35,734 nucleotides of DNA from Collinsella sp. (GCA_019413925.1 DXMY01000008.1:1-35734), one strand, 5' to 3'. Counted from the first letter of the stretch, positions 8,141-16,060 are shown. The notes: generated by a model not told the origin, from the sequence alone. Numbers and translations: made by a program.

Positions 8141-8210
8141 TGACAATTATTTGCCAAGCGGTAACACGACGATGCGATGTTCGATGAAAATGCGACTGAG
8201 ACGATATATG

Positions 8211-8239
8211 TTGACGGGTATACTTGTCCCGTTTAAAAA
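8211..8239 (+). promoter_or_regulatory. Likely promoter of the patatin gene
   Basis: TTGACG at 8211-8216, a 17-bp spacer and TAAAAA at 8234-8239 lie about 20 nt before the start codon. The spacer region also contains the short inverted repeat ACGGG/CCCGT (8214-8218, 8228-8232), which could be an operator. An overlapping TATACT at 8219-8224 is an alternative -10. Confidence 0.45.
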
Positions 8240-8260
8240 CGCAGAAACGGGGATGATCGC

Positions 8261-9130
8261 ATGACGCAGCCAGATACGACGCGCACGGTGGGGCTTGCGC
8301 TCGAGGGAGGCGGCTACCGCGGTATGTATACGGCGGGCGTGCTCGACGTTTGGATGGAACACGGTTTGACCTGCGACCATATGGTGGGCGTTTCGGCGGG
8401 CGCGGCGTTTGGCTACAACTTTAAATCGCGGCAGATCGGCCGCGCCATTCGCTACAACAAAGCCTATTGTGCCGATAAGCGCTATGCGAGTGTAACGAGC
8501 TGGTTGCGAACAGGGGACATGTTCAATGCCGATTTTGCCTATCACGAGGTGCCCGTCGAGCGCGATCCCATCGACCTGGAGACATATCGCGCCTGCCCCA
8601 TGCGGTTTACGTGCGTGTGTACCGATATCGAGACGGGCGAGGCGGTCTATCACGATTTGCCGTATGGTGACGAGCGCGATATCGAGTGGATCCGGGCGTC
8701 GTCTGCTATTCCCGTGGCAACGCGTCCTGTCGCTATTGACGGGCATAAATATCTGGATGGCGGCGTGGCCGATTCCATTCCCAGTGCTTGGCTGTTTGCG
8801 CAGGGGTATGACCGCAACGTGGTGGTGCTGACGCAGCCGGCGGGCTTTGTAAAGCAGCCCAACAGCGTGATGCCCATGCTGCGTCGTGTGTTCCGTCACT
8901 ACCCGGAGTTTGTCGCAGCGCTTGAGCATCGGCATGAGGTCTACAATGCTACGCTCGATGACCTGGCACGTCGCGAGGCTGCCGGCGAAATCTTTGTGGT
9001 GCGGCCGAGCGAATCGGTGAAGGTGCCGTCGCTGTGCCGCGAACCGGATGAGCTCGAGCGCATCTACCAGGTCGGCCGCCACGATGCAGAGGCGACTTTG
9101 CCGGCGTTGGAAGCGTATCTGGCGGGGTAA
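8261..9130 (+). CDS. Patatin-like phospholipase/acyl hydrolase
   Basis: This 289-residue protein of the patatin family, serine lipid acyl hydrolases using a Ser-Asp dyad. The oxyanion motif GGGYRG is at about 17-22, the nucleophile elbow GVSAG at about 45-49, and the catalytic Asp in DGGVADSIP at about 168-170. Length and motif order match the bacterial RssA/YjjU-like group. There is no signal peptide, so it should act in the cytoplasm or on the inner membrane face. It stands alone, divergent from the c-di-GMP gene and convergent with the thi operon across a shared terminator. The natural lipid substrate is unknown. Confidence 0.92.
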   Translation: MTQPDTTRTVGLALEGGGYRGMYTAGVLDVWMEHGLTCDHMVGVSAGAAFGYNFKSRQIGRAIRYNKAYCADKRYASVTSWLRTGDMFNADFAYHEVPVERDPIDLETYRACPMRFTCVCTDIETGEAVYHDLPYGDERDIEWIRASSAIPVATRPVAIDGHKYLDGGVADSIPSAWLFAQGYDRNVVVLTQPAGFVKQPNSVMPMLRRVFRHYPEFVAALEHRHEVYNATLDDLARREAAGEIFVVRPSESVKVPSLCREPDELERIYQVGRHDAEATLPALEAYLAG

Positions 9131-9141
9131 GGGTCGCATAC

Positions 9142-9187
9142 GGAAAGCGCATCCCGGAATGGAGGCCCAAACTGGGATGCGCTTTCC
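9142..9187. terminator. Bidirectional stem-loop terminator
   Basis: A perfect 14-bp inverted repeat, GGAAAGCGCATCCC at 9142-9155 and its complement at 9174-9187 with an 18-nt loop, lies between the convergent patatin gene and thiE. T-runs are weak on both sides. Confidence 0.75.
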
Positions 9188-9231
9188 ATTGCTGAAGATA
9201 TGAGGCTGCGAATCAGCTGTTCGGCCTATGC

Positions 9232-9927
9232 CTATGCCTGCTGCCAGGTGTCGACAAGCTCCTTGGCTGCGGCATGGGGGTCGTCGGCGCTGCAGACGGC
9301 GCTTACCACAAAGAAGCCGTCGACGCCGGTGGCCTTAAGCTGCGGCAAGTCGGCCGTCTTAACGCCGCCGCCCACCACGATGGGCACGGGGCTTGCCGCG
9401 TGGAGTGCGGCAAGGTCCTCAAAGCTCTTGGTGATGATAGAGCCGTCGGCCGCGCGTCCGCAGTCGCGCTTGGTCTCGGTCTCGTGGAGCGGGCCGATGC
9501 CCAGGTAGTCGACCAGGCTCATGTCGGCGGTCTTGACGTACTCGAGCATCTCCTCGCAACGGGCCGAAAGGCCCACAATGGCATCGGGGCCCAGCAGCTT
9601 GCGGCAGACCTCGACGGGAATGTCGCTCTGGCCTACGTGCACGCCATCGACGGCAATGCCCTGCTCGCGCGCGGCAAGCACACAGTCCAGACGGTCATCG
9701 ATTAACAGGGCGACCTGACCGGTCTTGCCGGCCTGTGCGATTGCCTGCGCGGCGTCGTCGGTCAGCGCAATGATCTCGCGGGCGCTTGCCACCTTGGAGC
9801 GCACCTGGATGCAGGTAAAGCCGGCGTCGAGTGCCTGGGCCACCACATCGCCCACGGGGCGTCCGAGGGTGTTTTCGGGGCCGAGTACCAGATAGGCCGA
9901 GATATCAAGGTTGTCGCGGATGCTCAT
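9232..9927 (-). CDS. thiE: Thiamine-phosphate synthase ThiE
   Basis: ThiE joins HMP pyrophosphate to the thiazole phosphate to give thiamine phosphate. This 231-residue TIM-barrel protein shows the expected strand motifs: IQVRSK, LLIDDRLD, GVHVGQSD, IVGLSAR, DYLGIGPLHETETK (pyrophosphate loop) and IVVGGGV. The start is ATG 9927, preceded by AGGAGG about 5 nt upstream, and overlaps the stop of the preceding gene by 4 bp (ATGA), so the two are translationally coupled. It is the last gene of the riboswitch-controlled operon thiM - thiamine-binding protein - thiE. A longer frame upstream of 9927 is only a shadow of the previous gene. Confidence 0.95.
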   Translation of the reverse strand: MSIRDNLDISAYLVLGPENTLGRPVGDVVAQALDAGFTCIQVRSKVASAREIIALTDDAAQAIAQAGKTGQVALLIDDRLDCVLAAREQGIAVDGVHVGQSDIPVEVCRKLLGPDAIVGLSARCEEMLEYVKTADMSLVDYLGIGPLHETETKRDCGRAADGSIITKSFEDLAALHAASPVPIVVGGGVKTADLPQLKATGVDGFFVVSAVCSADDPHAAAKELVDTWQQA

Positions 9928-10265
9928 TGTGCTTCCTCCTGCTTTTTGATCTGTGCTTCCATGCGCTTGAGTTTGCCGGTCATGGTGTCGGTAAATCCGG
10001 GTCGAATATCGGCTTTGAGCACGACTTCGGTGCGGATGCCCTTGCTCGCCAACACAAAGGTCGCGTCGCGCACGACCTGCATGACCTCGTCCCAGTCGCC
10101 CTCGATCTCGGTGAACATCGAGGTGGTGCGGTTGGGAAGGCCGCTCTCGCGAATGACGCGCACGACCTCGGCGACCTCGGCGGACAGCTCGTCGCCGGTG
10201 CCGCATGGGGCGATGGCCACGGCGACGAGCGTGTTCATGCCGGCATTGGTTGCGGGTTCGGACAT
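9924..10265 (-). CDS. Thiamine-binding protein, MTH1187/YkoF-like family
   Basis: This small protein of 113 residues belongs to the thiamine_BP (formerly DUF77) family, ferredoxin-like folds that bind thiamine or its HMP moiety. Recognisable blocks are VAVAIAPCGTG near the N-terminus, GLPNRTTSMFTEIEGDWDEV in the middle and GIRTEVVLKADIRPGFTDTM near the C-terminus. It is soluble, without a signal peptide. It sits between thiM and thiE, 3 nt after thiM and overlapping thiE by 4 bp, under the same TPP riboswitch, which supports a thiamine-linked role such as binding or channelling an intermediate. The exact ligand and function are not established from sequence. Confidence 0.88.
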   Translation of the reverse strand: MSEPATNAGMNTLVAVAIAPCGTGDELSAEVAEVVRVIRESGLPNRTTSMFTEIEGDWDEVMQVVRDATFVLASKGIRTEVVLKADIRPGFTDTMTGKLKRMEAQIKKQEEAQ

Positions 10266-10268
10266 GGC

Positions 10269-11108
10269 TTATGCCTCCTCGAGCTCGAGTCGGTTGTCGG
10301 CAATATCCTGGGCGGTTGCGCGGTAGAGCTCGTCGATAAAGGCGACCTTAAAGCTTGCCGGGGCATCGGCGACGGCGGCGGCACGCGTGCCGGCAACGTT
10401 GTAGACGGCGGTGCCACAGATGGCTGCCGTAAACGGATCGGTAGCACAGGCGTACACGGCCAGCACGCCGCCCTGCGAGCAACCGCAGCCGGTGATCTTG
10501 GACATGAGCGGGCTGCCGCCGTGGGATTTGGCCACGGTCGTGCCGTCGGTAATCAGGTCGACTTCGCCCGAGACCACAACGGCGCCGCCGGTGTAGCGAG
10601 CGAGCGCCACGGCGGCATCGCGGGCGGCGTCGACCGTGTCGGTGGTATCGACACCACGTACGCGGCTCAGATCGGCCGACTCGCCCTCAAGACCCCACAG
10701 GCCGGAGAGTGCGATGATCTCGGAGGCGTTGCCGCGTACGATGGCGGGCTTGTACTGCTTGAGCTCGTTTACCAGCTGGGTGCGCAGGCTACCGATGCCC
10801 AGACCCACCGGGTCGAGCACCCAGGGCTTGCCGGCGTCGTGTGCCGCCTTGGCCGCGCGGGGAATCGTTTGCTCGTAGATGGGGAAGAGCGTGCCCATGT
10901 TGAGATAGATGGCACCGCCGCCGGCAACGAGTGCCTCGCCCTCGTCGGGCAGATAGACCATGGCGGCCGAACCGCCCACGGCGAGCTGTGCGTTGGCGAC
11001 AAAGTCGATCGTCACCGTGTTGGTGATGGAACCGGCCATCGGATTGGTGGCACGAATCTCATCCACGGCCTTAACCACATTTTGCTTAAGCTGTTTCGAA
11101 TCAATCAC
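10269..11108 (-). CDS. thiM: Hydroxyethylthiazole kinase ThiM
   Basis: ThiM phosphorylates the thiazole alcohol THZ, a salvage step that supplies ThiE. The 279-residue protein shows the ribokinase-like ThiM pattern: NTVTIDFVANAQLAVGGSAAM near the N-terminus, the LDPVGLG segment, IVRGNASEI, and the C-terminal anion-hole/catalytic segment KITGCGCSQGGVLA. The start is placed at GTG 11108, with AAGGAGG 8 nt upstream; the frame stays open further upstream but runs into the riboswitch terminator hairpin. It is the first gene of the operon. No thiC, thiG or thiD is in the window, so the locus looks like salvage rather than de novo synthesis. Confidence 0.94.
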   Translation of the reverse strand: MIDSKQLKQNVVKAVDEIRATNPMAGSITNTVTIDFVANAQLAVGGSAAMVYLPDEGEALVAGGGAIYLNMGTLFPIYEQTIPRAAKAAHDAGKPWVLDPVGLGIGSLRTQLVNELKQYKPAIVRGNASEIIALSGLWGLEGESADLSRVRGVDTTDTVDAARDAAVALARYTGGAVVVSGEVDLITDGTTVAKSHGGSPLMSKITGCGCSQGGVLAVYACATDPFTAAICGTAVYNVAGTRAAAVADAPASFKVAFIDELYRATAQDIADNRLELEEA

Positions 11109-11130
11109 TGCACATGCCTCCTTGGCATAG

Positions 11131-11160
11131 AAAAGGGGCGCTGTGCATAGACAGCGCCCC
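11131..11160 (-). terminator. Riboswitch expression-platform terminator
   Basis: On the minus strand, GGGGCGCTGT (11160-11151) and its complement ACAGCGCCCC (11144-11135) form a 10-bp stem with a 6-nt loop followed by TTTT. It lies between the TPP aptamer and the thiM ribosome binding site, the place expected for a ligand-induced intrinsic terminator. Confidence 0.9.
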
Positions 11161-11174
11161 TGTAAAGGCGGCAT

Positions 11175-11262
11175 GCTCCCTACGCCAGCATTAACTGACA
11201 GGTTCAAAGGATTGGGCCCATTGCCCTCTCAGCCTTGTGGTTTGCACCGCCGGCACTCCCGC
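11175..11262 (-). ncRNA. TPP riboswitch aptamer (THI element)
   Basis: The minus strand reads GGGAGTGCC, then GGCTGAGAGGG, then TTTGAACCTG, GTTAATGC and GGCGTAGGGA, the canonical blocks of the thiamine pyrophosphate aptamer in the right order. It lies directly upstream of the terminator hairpin and thiM. TPP binding should shut down transcription of thiM, the thiamine-binding protein and thiE. A plausible -10 (TAGTAT on the minus strand, 11287-11282) lies just upstream. Confidence 0.96.
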
Positions 11263-11291
11263 ATCGAATCTGTTGTTCCCTATACTAGCGC

Positions 11292-11393
11292 ACCTGCCAA
11301 TATGGGACAGGTTTATTTTGGCAGGTGGCAACAGGGGCGCTGCATTTTCCCAGATAAAACCTGCCAAGATAAACCTGTCCCTTATTGGCAGGT
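11292..11393. repeat. 35-bp near-perfect inverted repeat between divergent genes
   Basis: Copy one (11292-11326) and copy two (11359-11393) are 35 bp each, inverted, with only two mismatches, separated by 32 bp. Each copy is also bounded by its own 9-bp inverted repeat, ACCTGCCAA and TTGGCAGGT, around a core containing GGGACAGGTTTAT. The outer edges lie next to -10-like hexamers facing out in both directions: TAGTAT (minus, toward the riboswitch) and TACAAT (plus, 11397-11402, toward the HAD gene). This could be a paired operator in a divergent promoter or a REP/MITE-like repeat that landed there. Confidence 0.85.
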
Positions 11394-11433
11394 CGTTACA
11401 ATAGACGGGATAAAGAATGACCGAGGGGACCTT

Positions 11434-12342
11434 ATGATCAAACTTGTGCTGACCGATATGGACGATACGCTGATTCCTGCTGGACACGATGGCGCCAGCG
11501 ACTGCGCCATCGAGGGCATTCATGCCATGCAGGCGGCGGGCCTGCATTTTGGCCCGGTTTCGGGTCGCCAGCCGTCCGCGATGAGCTGGATGTTCCGCAA
11601 TCGCTCCGAGTGCTTCTCGACCGGTGCGTTTTGCAACGGCCAGGTGATGTTTGTCGATGGCGAGGCGGTTGCCTCGCGCGCAACTGATAACGATGCCCTT
11701 ATGCGCCTGGCCGACTACCTGGAGCAAGAGACCGACGATACCTATTTGAAGGTCTACCGTCTGGGTGATGACTTTTGGGACAACGACGCCTATTGCGTGA
11801 CAAGCGATCCCGAGCGTGTGCGTCACGCCATGGAGTCAGGCGGCAACGCGTGGCTCAAGGGCGAAGAGGCTCCCTGTCGCCCTGTCGTTGACGATGCCCC
11901 GGTATACAAGGCGAATATCTGGAGTGCCCGTTCGCGCGAGGAGCTCGCCGAGCTGCGCGAGCGTGTTGCCGCCGAGGTGCCGGAGCTCTCGCTCGTGTTT
12001 CCCAACAACCGCGTGCGCCTGTTCGACGTTCTTCCGACCGGCTGGGACAAGGGCTGTGCTGCGCTGGAGCTGGCGCGCGCTTTGGGCCTGACGCCCGACG
12101 AGGTGGCCGTATTCGGCGATTCCGATAACGATTTGCCCATGATCGATGCCGTTCCCAATTCCGTTGCAGTCGCCAATGCTAACGAGGCCGTCACGGCTGC
12201 CGCGCGCTGGCATATCGGCGCTGCGGCAGATGGTGCGGTTGCCGGGGCTCTGCATCAGATTGCCGCCTGCGCCGCGACGGGGGAGATGCCGTCGTTTATG
12301 CGTCAGATGGACGCGACGGGTTTCGACGTCACGAACGTCTAG
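11434..12342 (+). CDS. Cof-type HAD-superfamily phosphatase
   Basis: This 302-residue haloacid-dehalogenase phosphatase probably removes phosphate from a small metabolite. Motif I is DMDDTL (about 8-13), motif II the Ser in GPVSGR, motif III a Lys around GWDKGCA, and motif IV GDSDNDLPMI (about 228-237). The large C2-type cap between motifs II and III marks the Cof/YbjI-like subgroup. The start is ATG 11434 with GAGGGGAC upstream; the much longer open frame before it covers the riboswitch and repeat on the other strand. It is followed after only 10 nt by a LysR regulator, so the two are probably cotranscribed. Substrate unknown. Confidence 0.92.
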   Translation: MIKLVLTDMDDTLIPAGHDGASDCAIEGIHAMQAAGLHFGPVSGRQPSAMSWMFRNRSECFSTGAFCNGQVMFVDGEAVASRATDNDALMRLADYLEQETDDTYLKVYRLGDDFWDNDAYCVTSDPERVRHAMESGGNAWLKGEEAPCRPVVDDAPVYKANIWSARSREELAELRERVAAEVPELSLVFPNNRVRLFDVLPTGWDKGCAALELARALGLTPDEVAVFGDSDNDLPMIDAVPNSVAVANANEAVTAAARWHIGAAADGAVAGALHQIAACAATGEMPSFMRQMDATGFDVTNV

Positions 12343-12352
12343 GGAGAAAGCC

Positions 12353-13249
12353 ATGAAGCTCCAGCAGCTCAGATATGTCGTCAAAGTTGCCGAATGCGGC
12401 AGCATCACCGAGGCCTCGCGCCGGCTCTTTGTGTCGCAGCCTTCGATTACCGCGTCAATTCGCGATCTCGAAAACGAGATGGGTGTACACATCTTTGAGC
12501 GCACCAACAAGGGCGTCATTGTGTCCGAGGAAGGCGAGACCTTCTTGGGCTACGCGCGCCAGGTGCTCGACCAGGCCGACCTGCTCGAGGGCAAGTACAA
12601 AGGCACGTCCGAGCAGGTGCCGCACTTTAGTGTGAGCTGCCAGCATTATTCCTTTGCCGTTAATGCATTTGTCGATGTGATCCGCGAGTTCGATGCCGCG
12701 CGCTACGACTTTACCCTGCGCGAGGAACAGACCCACGAGATTATCGAGGACGTCGCGCATATGAAAAGCGAGCTCGGCATCCTGTATCTGTCGGAGCACA
12801 ATCGCGAGGTCATCGAGCGCATGCTGGCGGCCAACGAGCTCGTATTCGAAGGACTCTTCTGCGCTACGCCGCATGTCTTTGTGTGCTCCGACCATCCGCT
12901 GGCGGGTCGCTCGAGTGTGACGCTCGAGGACTTGGAAGACTACCCGTTCCTGTCCTATGAGCAGGGCAGCTACAACTCGTTTTACTATTCCGAGGAGCTG
13001 ACCTCGACCTTTGAGCGCCGCAAGAATATCCGCGTGCGCGACCGTGCGACGCTGTTCAACCTAGCTATGGGCCTTAACGGTTACACGGTGTGTTCGGGCG
13101 TGATCAGCCATGAACTTAACGGCCCCGGTATTATCTCGATTCCGCTCGATGTAGACGAGTACATGGAGATTGGCATCATCACGCGCAAGAACACGACACT
13201 TACGCGCTACGGGCAGGCCTATATCGAAGCGATTCGTCAGCACATCTAG
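12353..13249 (+). CDS. LysR-family transcriptional regulator
   Basis: This 298-residue regulator has an N-terminal winged HTH (about 1-60; SITEASRRLFVSQPSITASIRDLE is the recognition region, described here in part) and a periplasmic-binding-like effector domain (about 90-298). The start is ATG 12353, with AGGGAG 6 nt upstream. It follows the HAD gene closely and precedes the methionine-synthase-like gene on the same strand, with a perfect 8-bp palindrome in the space between. The simplest reading is that it controls the downstream methyltransferase, perhaps in answer to methionine or homocysteine status as in MetR/CmbR-type systems. The effector is inferred from context only. Confidence 0.92.
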   Translation: MKLQQLRYVVKVAECGSITEASRRLFVSQPSITASIRDLENEMGVHIFERTNKGVIVSEEGETFLGYARQVLDQADLLEGKYKGTSEQVPHFSVSCQHYSFAVNAFVDVIREFDAARYDFTLREEQTHEIIEDVAHMKSELGILYLSEHNREVIERMLAANELVFEGLFCATPHVFVCSDHPLAGRSSVTLEDLEDYPFLSYEQGSYNSFYYSEELTSTFERRKNIRVRDRATLFNLAMGLNGYTVCSGVISHELNGPGIISIPLDVDEYMEIGIITRKNTTLTRYGQAYIEAIRQHI

Positions 13250-13295
13250 ACTGCTGCGTTCTGCGCGGGTCAAATCTCTTTATGGCAGTCCAAAC

Positions 13296-13318
13296 TGATA
13301 TAGGAAGCATCTATATCA
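13296..13318. promoter_or_regulatory. Candidate LysR operator upstream of the methyltransferase gene
   Basis: TGATATAG (13296-13303) and CTATATCA (13311-13318) form a perfect 8-bp inverted repeat with a 7-nt spacer, in the 155-bp gap between the LysR gene and the MetE-like gene. AT-rich -10-like sequence (TATAAA/TATATT) lies about 10-20 nt downstream with no good -35, as expected for an activator-dependent promoter. Confidence 0.55.
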
Positions 13319-13404
13319 AACTGTTATAAACATATATTTTACGATGTCCATATGAGCGCTCATACTCTGTCCCAGTAAAGCAACCAATGCAAAGGGAGAT
13401 ATCT

Positions 13405-14538
13405 ATGAGCACTTCGATTCAACCGAACGCGCCGTTTCGTGCCGATATCGTCGGCAGTTTTCTTCGTCCGCAGGCTGTAAAGGACGCCTGTGCCGCCTAT
13501 GTCGCGGGTAAACTCGACGCTTCCGGCCTTAAGGCCGTCGAGGACGAGGCCATCCGCGACTTAGTGGCCAAGCAGAAGGCTGCCGGCCTGCAGGTGATTA
13601 CCGATGGCGAGTTCCGCCGCAGCTACTGGCACCTCGATTTTATGTGGGGCCTCAACGGCATTGAGCGCCGCGCCTCGCGCACGGGCTACATGTTCCACGA
13701 TGAGGAGACTACCGCCGACACCGCCGTGGTAACCGGTCCCATTAGCGGCGAGAATCATCCGTTCGTCGAGCACTTCAAATTTATCAAGTCGCTCGAGGGA
13801 GAGGGCCAGGTCGCGCGCCAGACCATTCCGGCGCCGATCCAGACGTTCTCCGAAGTCACACTCGACCGCTGCGATGGCCAGCAGGAGAGTCTGCACGCCG
13901 TCTACAAGACCGACGAAGAGCTCGTCGATGCCATTGCCGCAGCATACCGCACCGTGATTGCTGACCTGTATGCCGCGGGCTGCCGCAACATCCAGTTTGA
14001 TGACTGCACCTGGGGCATCTACTGCGATACCGATTTTGTTGCCAAAACCGGCATGAGCCCGGTCGACCTGCAAAAGGTAAGCGAGCTGGGCGTGGCGCTC
14101 AACAATGCCGCCATCGAGGGCAAGCCCGACGATCTGGTTATCAACACGCATGTATGCCGCGGCAACTACCACTCCACCTACGCTTTTGAGGGCGGCTACG
14201 ACCCCATCGCGCCGTACCTGTTTGCGCGTGAGGACGTTGACGCGTTCTATCTGGAGTTCGACACGCCCCGCGCCGGTGGTTTTGAGCCGCTCAAGTACGT
14301 TGCTCCCGGCAAGAAGGTCGTGCTGGGCTTGGTGACCACCAAGGCGGCAGAGCTCGAGAACGAGGATGTTATCGTCGAGCGCATCCGCGAGGCGGCAAAG
14401 TACGTGCCGCTCGAGAACCTGTATCTGTCTCCGCAGTGTGGCTTTGCCAGCTGCGAGATTGGCAATAAGCTGACCGAGGACGAGCAGTGGGCAAAGATTG
14501 CGCTGGTCAGGCGTATTGCCGAGCGCGTTTGGAAATAG
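13405..14538 (+). CDS. MetE C-terminal-domain-like methyltransferase (YxjG/YxjH type)
   Basis: This 377-residue protein resembles the catalytic C-terminal half of cobalamin-independent methionine synthase. The zinc/homocysteine ligands are visible: His and Cys in NTHVCRGN (about 245-252), Glu in FYLEFDTP and Cys in LSPQCGFAS near the C-terminus. The family moves a methyl group to homocysteine, and standalone versions may use substrates other than methyl-tetrahydrofolate polyglutamate. The start is ATG 13405, 8 nt after AAGGGAG; an in-frame ATG 18 nt upstream lacks a good site. It follows a LysR gene and a candidate operator. No S-box riboswitch is seen in the leader. Confidence 0.9.
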   Translation: MSTSIQPNAPFRADIVGSFLRPQAVKDACAAYVAGKLDASGLKAVEDEAIRDLVAKQKAAGLQVITDGEFRRSYWHLDFMWGLNGIERRASRTGYMFHDEETTADTAVVTGPISGENHPFVEHFKFIKSLEGEGQVARQTIPAPIQTFSEVTLDRCDGQQESLHAVYKTDEELVDAIAAAYRTVIADLYAAGCRNIQFDDCTWGIYCDTDFVAKTGMSPVDLQKVSELGVALNNAAIEGKPDDLVINTHVCRGNYHSTYAFEGGYDPIAPYLFAREDVDAFYLEFDTPRAGGFEPLKYVAPGKKVVLGLVTTKAAELENEDVIVERIREAAKYVPLENLYLSPQCGFASCEIGNKLTEDEQWAKIALVRRIAERVWK

Positions 14539-14660
14539 CGCTAGCGTTTGCAGGTGGCGGCGCGTGCGAGGTACTGCATATCGCGTACAATGGTTCGGAT
14601 CGTATCGTTCGGGCAGGTTATCCGATATGCCTGATCGCCCTTCCATTCGAAAGGACTTCC

Positions 14661-15995
14661 ATGTCCCAATCCTCGACGCCCGCCGTCACCGATGCCATCT
14701 ACGATGCATCGTCGCTCGGCCGCCCGCGCATGTTCGTGTTGGGTTTGCAACACATGTTTGCGATGTTCGGAGCCACGGTGCTCGTGCCCGTGCTCACCGG
14801 CCTTTCCGTTTCGACGACGCTTCTGTTCGCCGGCATCGGCACACTGCTGTTTCATTTTCTATCGCGCGGTAAGGTGCCCGCGTTCCTGGGCTCGTCGTTT
14901 GCCTTTATCGCGGGTTATGCCGCCATTGCACCCAACGGCGAGGCCGAGCTTTTGCCCTACGCTTGTCTGGGCGTTGCTTGTGCCGGCCTGCTCTATCCGG
15001 TGCTTGCGGCCCTGTTCCGCGCCTTTGGCGCCAAGCGTGTCATGCGTTTCTTCCCGCCGGTGGTGACCGGTCCCATCGTCATTTCCATCGGCTTGATCCT
15101 GGCAAGCTCTGCCATTGCTAACTGCCAGACCAACTGGTTTGTTGCTGCTATTGCCGTTGCCGTGATCATCATCTGCAACATTTGGGGCCGCGGCATGGTC
15201 AAGATCGTGCCGATTCTGCTGGGCGTTGTGGTGAGCTATGCCGTTGCGGCGGTGCTGGGCGAGGTTGATTTTTCGGGGGTTGCCGCCGCGCCGTGGGTCG
15301 GTCTACCTGTCGTGTGGGACAACACCGTGTTCGCGCTCTTTGGACCGCAGTTCGATAGCAGTCTTGCCACGACGGCCATTATCACCATCATGCCACTGGC
15401 CTTTGCGACCATGATTGAGCACATTGGAGATATTTCCGCCATTGGCTCTACCTGCGAACGCAATTACATTGCCGATCCCGGTCTGCACCGTACCCTGCTC
15501 GGCGATGGCCTGGCGACTATCTTGGCATCGCTCTTTGGCGCCCCTGCCAATACGACGTATGGTGAGAACACCGGTGTGCTTGCCCTGACGCGCGTGTTCG
15601 ACCCGCGCGTGATTCGCATTGCCGCCTGCTGTGCCATTGTGCTTTCGTTCTGCCCCAAGTTTGCTGCGGTGATTGCCGCCATGCCGGCGTGCGTTATCGG
15701 CGGTGTGTCGCTCGTGCTCTACGGCATGATCAGCGCCGTTGGTGTACGTAACCTCATCGAGAACCAGGTTGATTTCCAGAACAACCGCAACGTGCTGGTG
15801 GCGGCTCTGGTGCTCGTGCTTTCGCTCGGCATTGCCTACAGTACCACCGGCGCCATTGTGCTGGAGCTGGGCGGCGTGACGATTTCGCTTTCGGGCCTTG
15901 CCGTGGGCTCGCTGGTGGGCATTGTGCTCAACGCCATCCTGCCCGGTAACGACTTTGAGTTCGATACTTCCGAGCTTGAGGAGACTGCTGAATAG
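14661..15995 (+). CDS. uraA: Uracil permease, NCS2 family
   Basis: This 444-residue polytopic membrane protein has the 14-helix pattern of UraA/PyrP uracil-proton symporters. Characteristic segments are GLQHMFAMFGATVLVPVLTG at the N-terminus, the FLGSSFAF half-helix, MIEHIGDISA and NTTYGENTGVLALTRV. These last two contain the conserved glutamates that bind uracil and couple protons. The start is ATG 14661 after AAAGGA. A TACAAT hexamer at 14586-14591 may be the -10, without a clear -35. The gene stands alone and ends at a strong bidirectional terminator. The gene symbol rests on family similarity; xanthine or other pyrimidine specificity is less likely. Confidence 0.92.
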   Translation: MSQSSTPAVTDAIYDASSLGRPRMFVLGLQHMFAMFGATVLVPVLTGLSVSTTLLFAGIGTLLFHFLSRGKVPAFLGSSFAFIAGYAAIAPNGEAELLPYACLGVACAGLLYPVLAALFRAFGAKRVMRFFPPVVTGPIVISIGLILASSAIANCQTNWFVAAIAVAVIIICNIWGRGMVKIVPILLGVVVSYAVAAVLGEVDFSGVAAAPWVGLPVVWDNTVFALFGPQFDSSLATTAIITIMPLAFATMIEHIGDISAIGSTCERNYIADPGLHRTLLGDGLATILASLFGAPANTTYGENTGVLALTRVFDPRVIRIAACCAIVLSFCPKFAAVIAAMPACVIGGVSLVLYGMISAVGVRNLIENQVDFQNNRNVLVAALVLVLSLGIAYSTTGAIVLELGGVTISLSGLAVGSLVGIVLNAILPGNDFEFDTSELEETAE

Positions 15996-16012
15996 CAGCT
16001 GCGTTCAGCCAA

Positions 16013-16060
16013 ATTAAAAATGGCGTCCATGCGTATGTACGCGTGGGCGCCATTTTTAAT
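16013..16060. terminator. Bidirectional rho-independent terminator
   Basis: ATTAAAAATGGCG (16013-16025) pairs with CGCCATTTTTAAT (16048-16060), giving A/T tracts on both sides of a GC stem. It serves uraA from the left and the convergent esterase gene, whose stop codon falls within the right arm. Confidence 0.9.

Noticed and set aside
8147..9139. 330-codon minus-strand frame opposite the patatin gene
   Set aside because: No recognisable domain, unusual His/Arg-rich composition, and antisense to a protein with complete catalytic motifs.
9831..11150. 439-codon plus-strand frame opposite thiM and the thiamine-binding gene
   Set aside because: Gly/His/Asp-rich antisense shadow; it also runs into the riboswitch terminator.
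13250..13404. S-box (SAM) riboswitch upstream of the MetE-like gene
   Set aside because: The conserved SAM-I blocks are not present; only a palindrome and AT-rich promoter elements are seen.
13561..14646. 361-codon minus-strand frame opposite the MetE-like gene
   Set aside because: Antisense shadow; the plus strand carries intact zinc-ligand motifs and a ribosome binding site.
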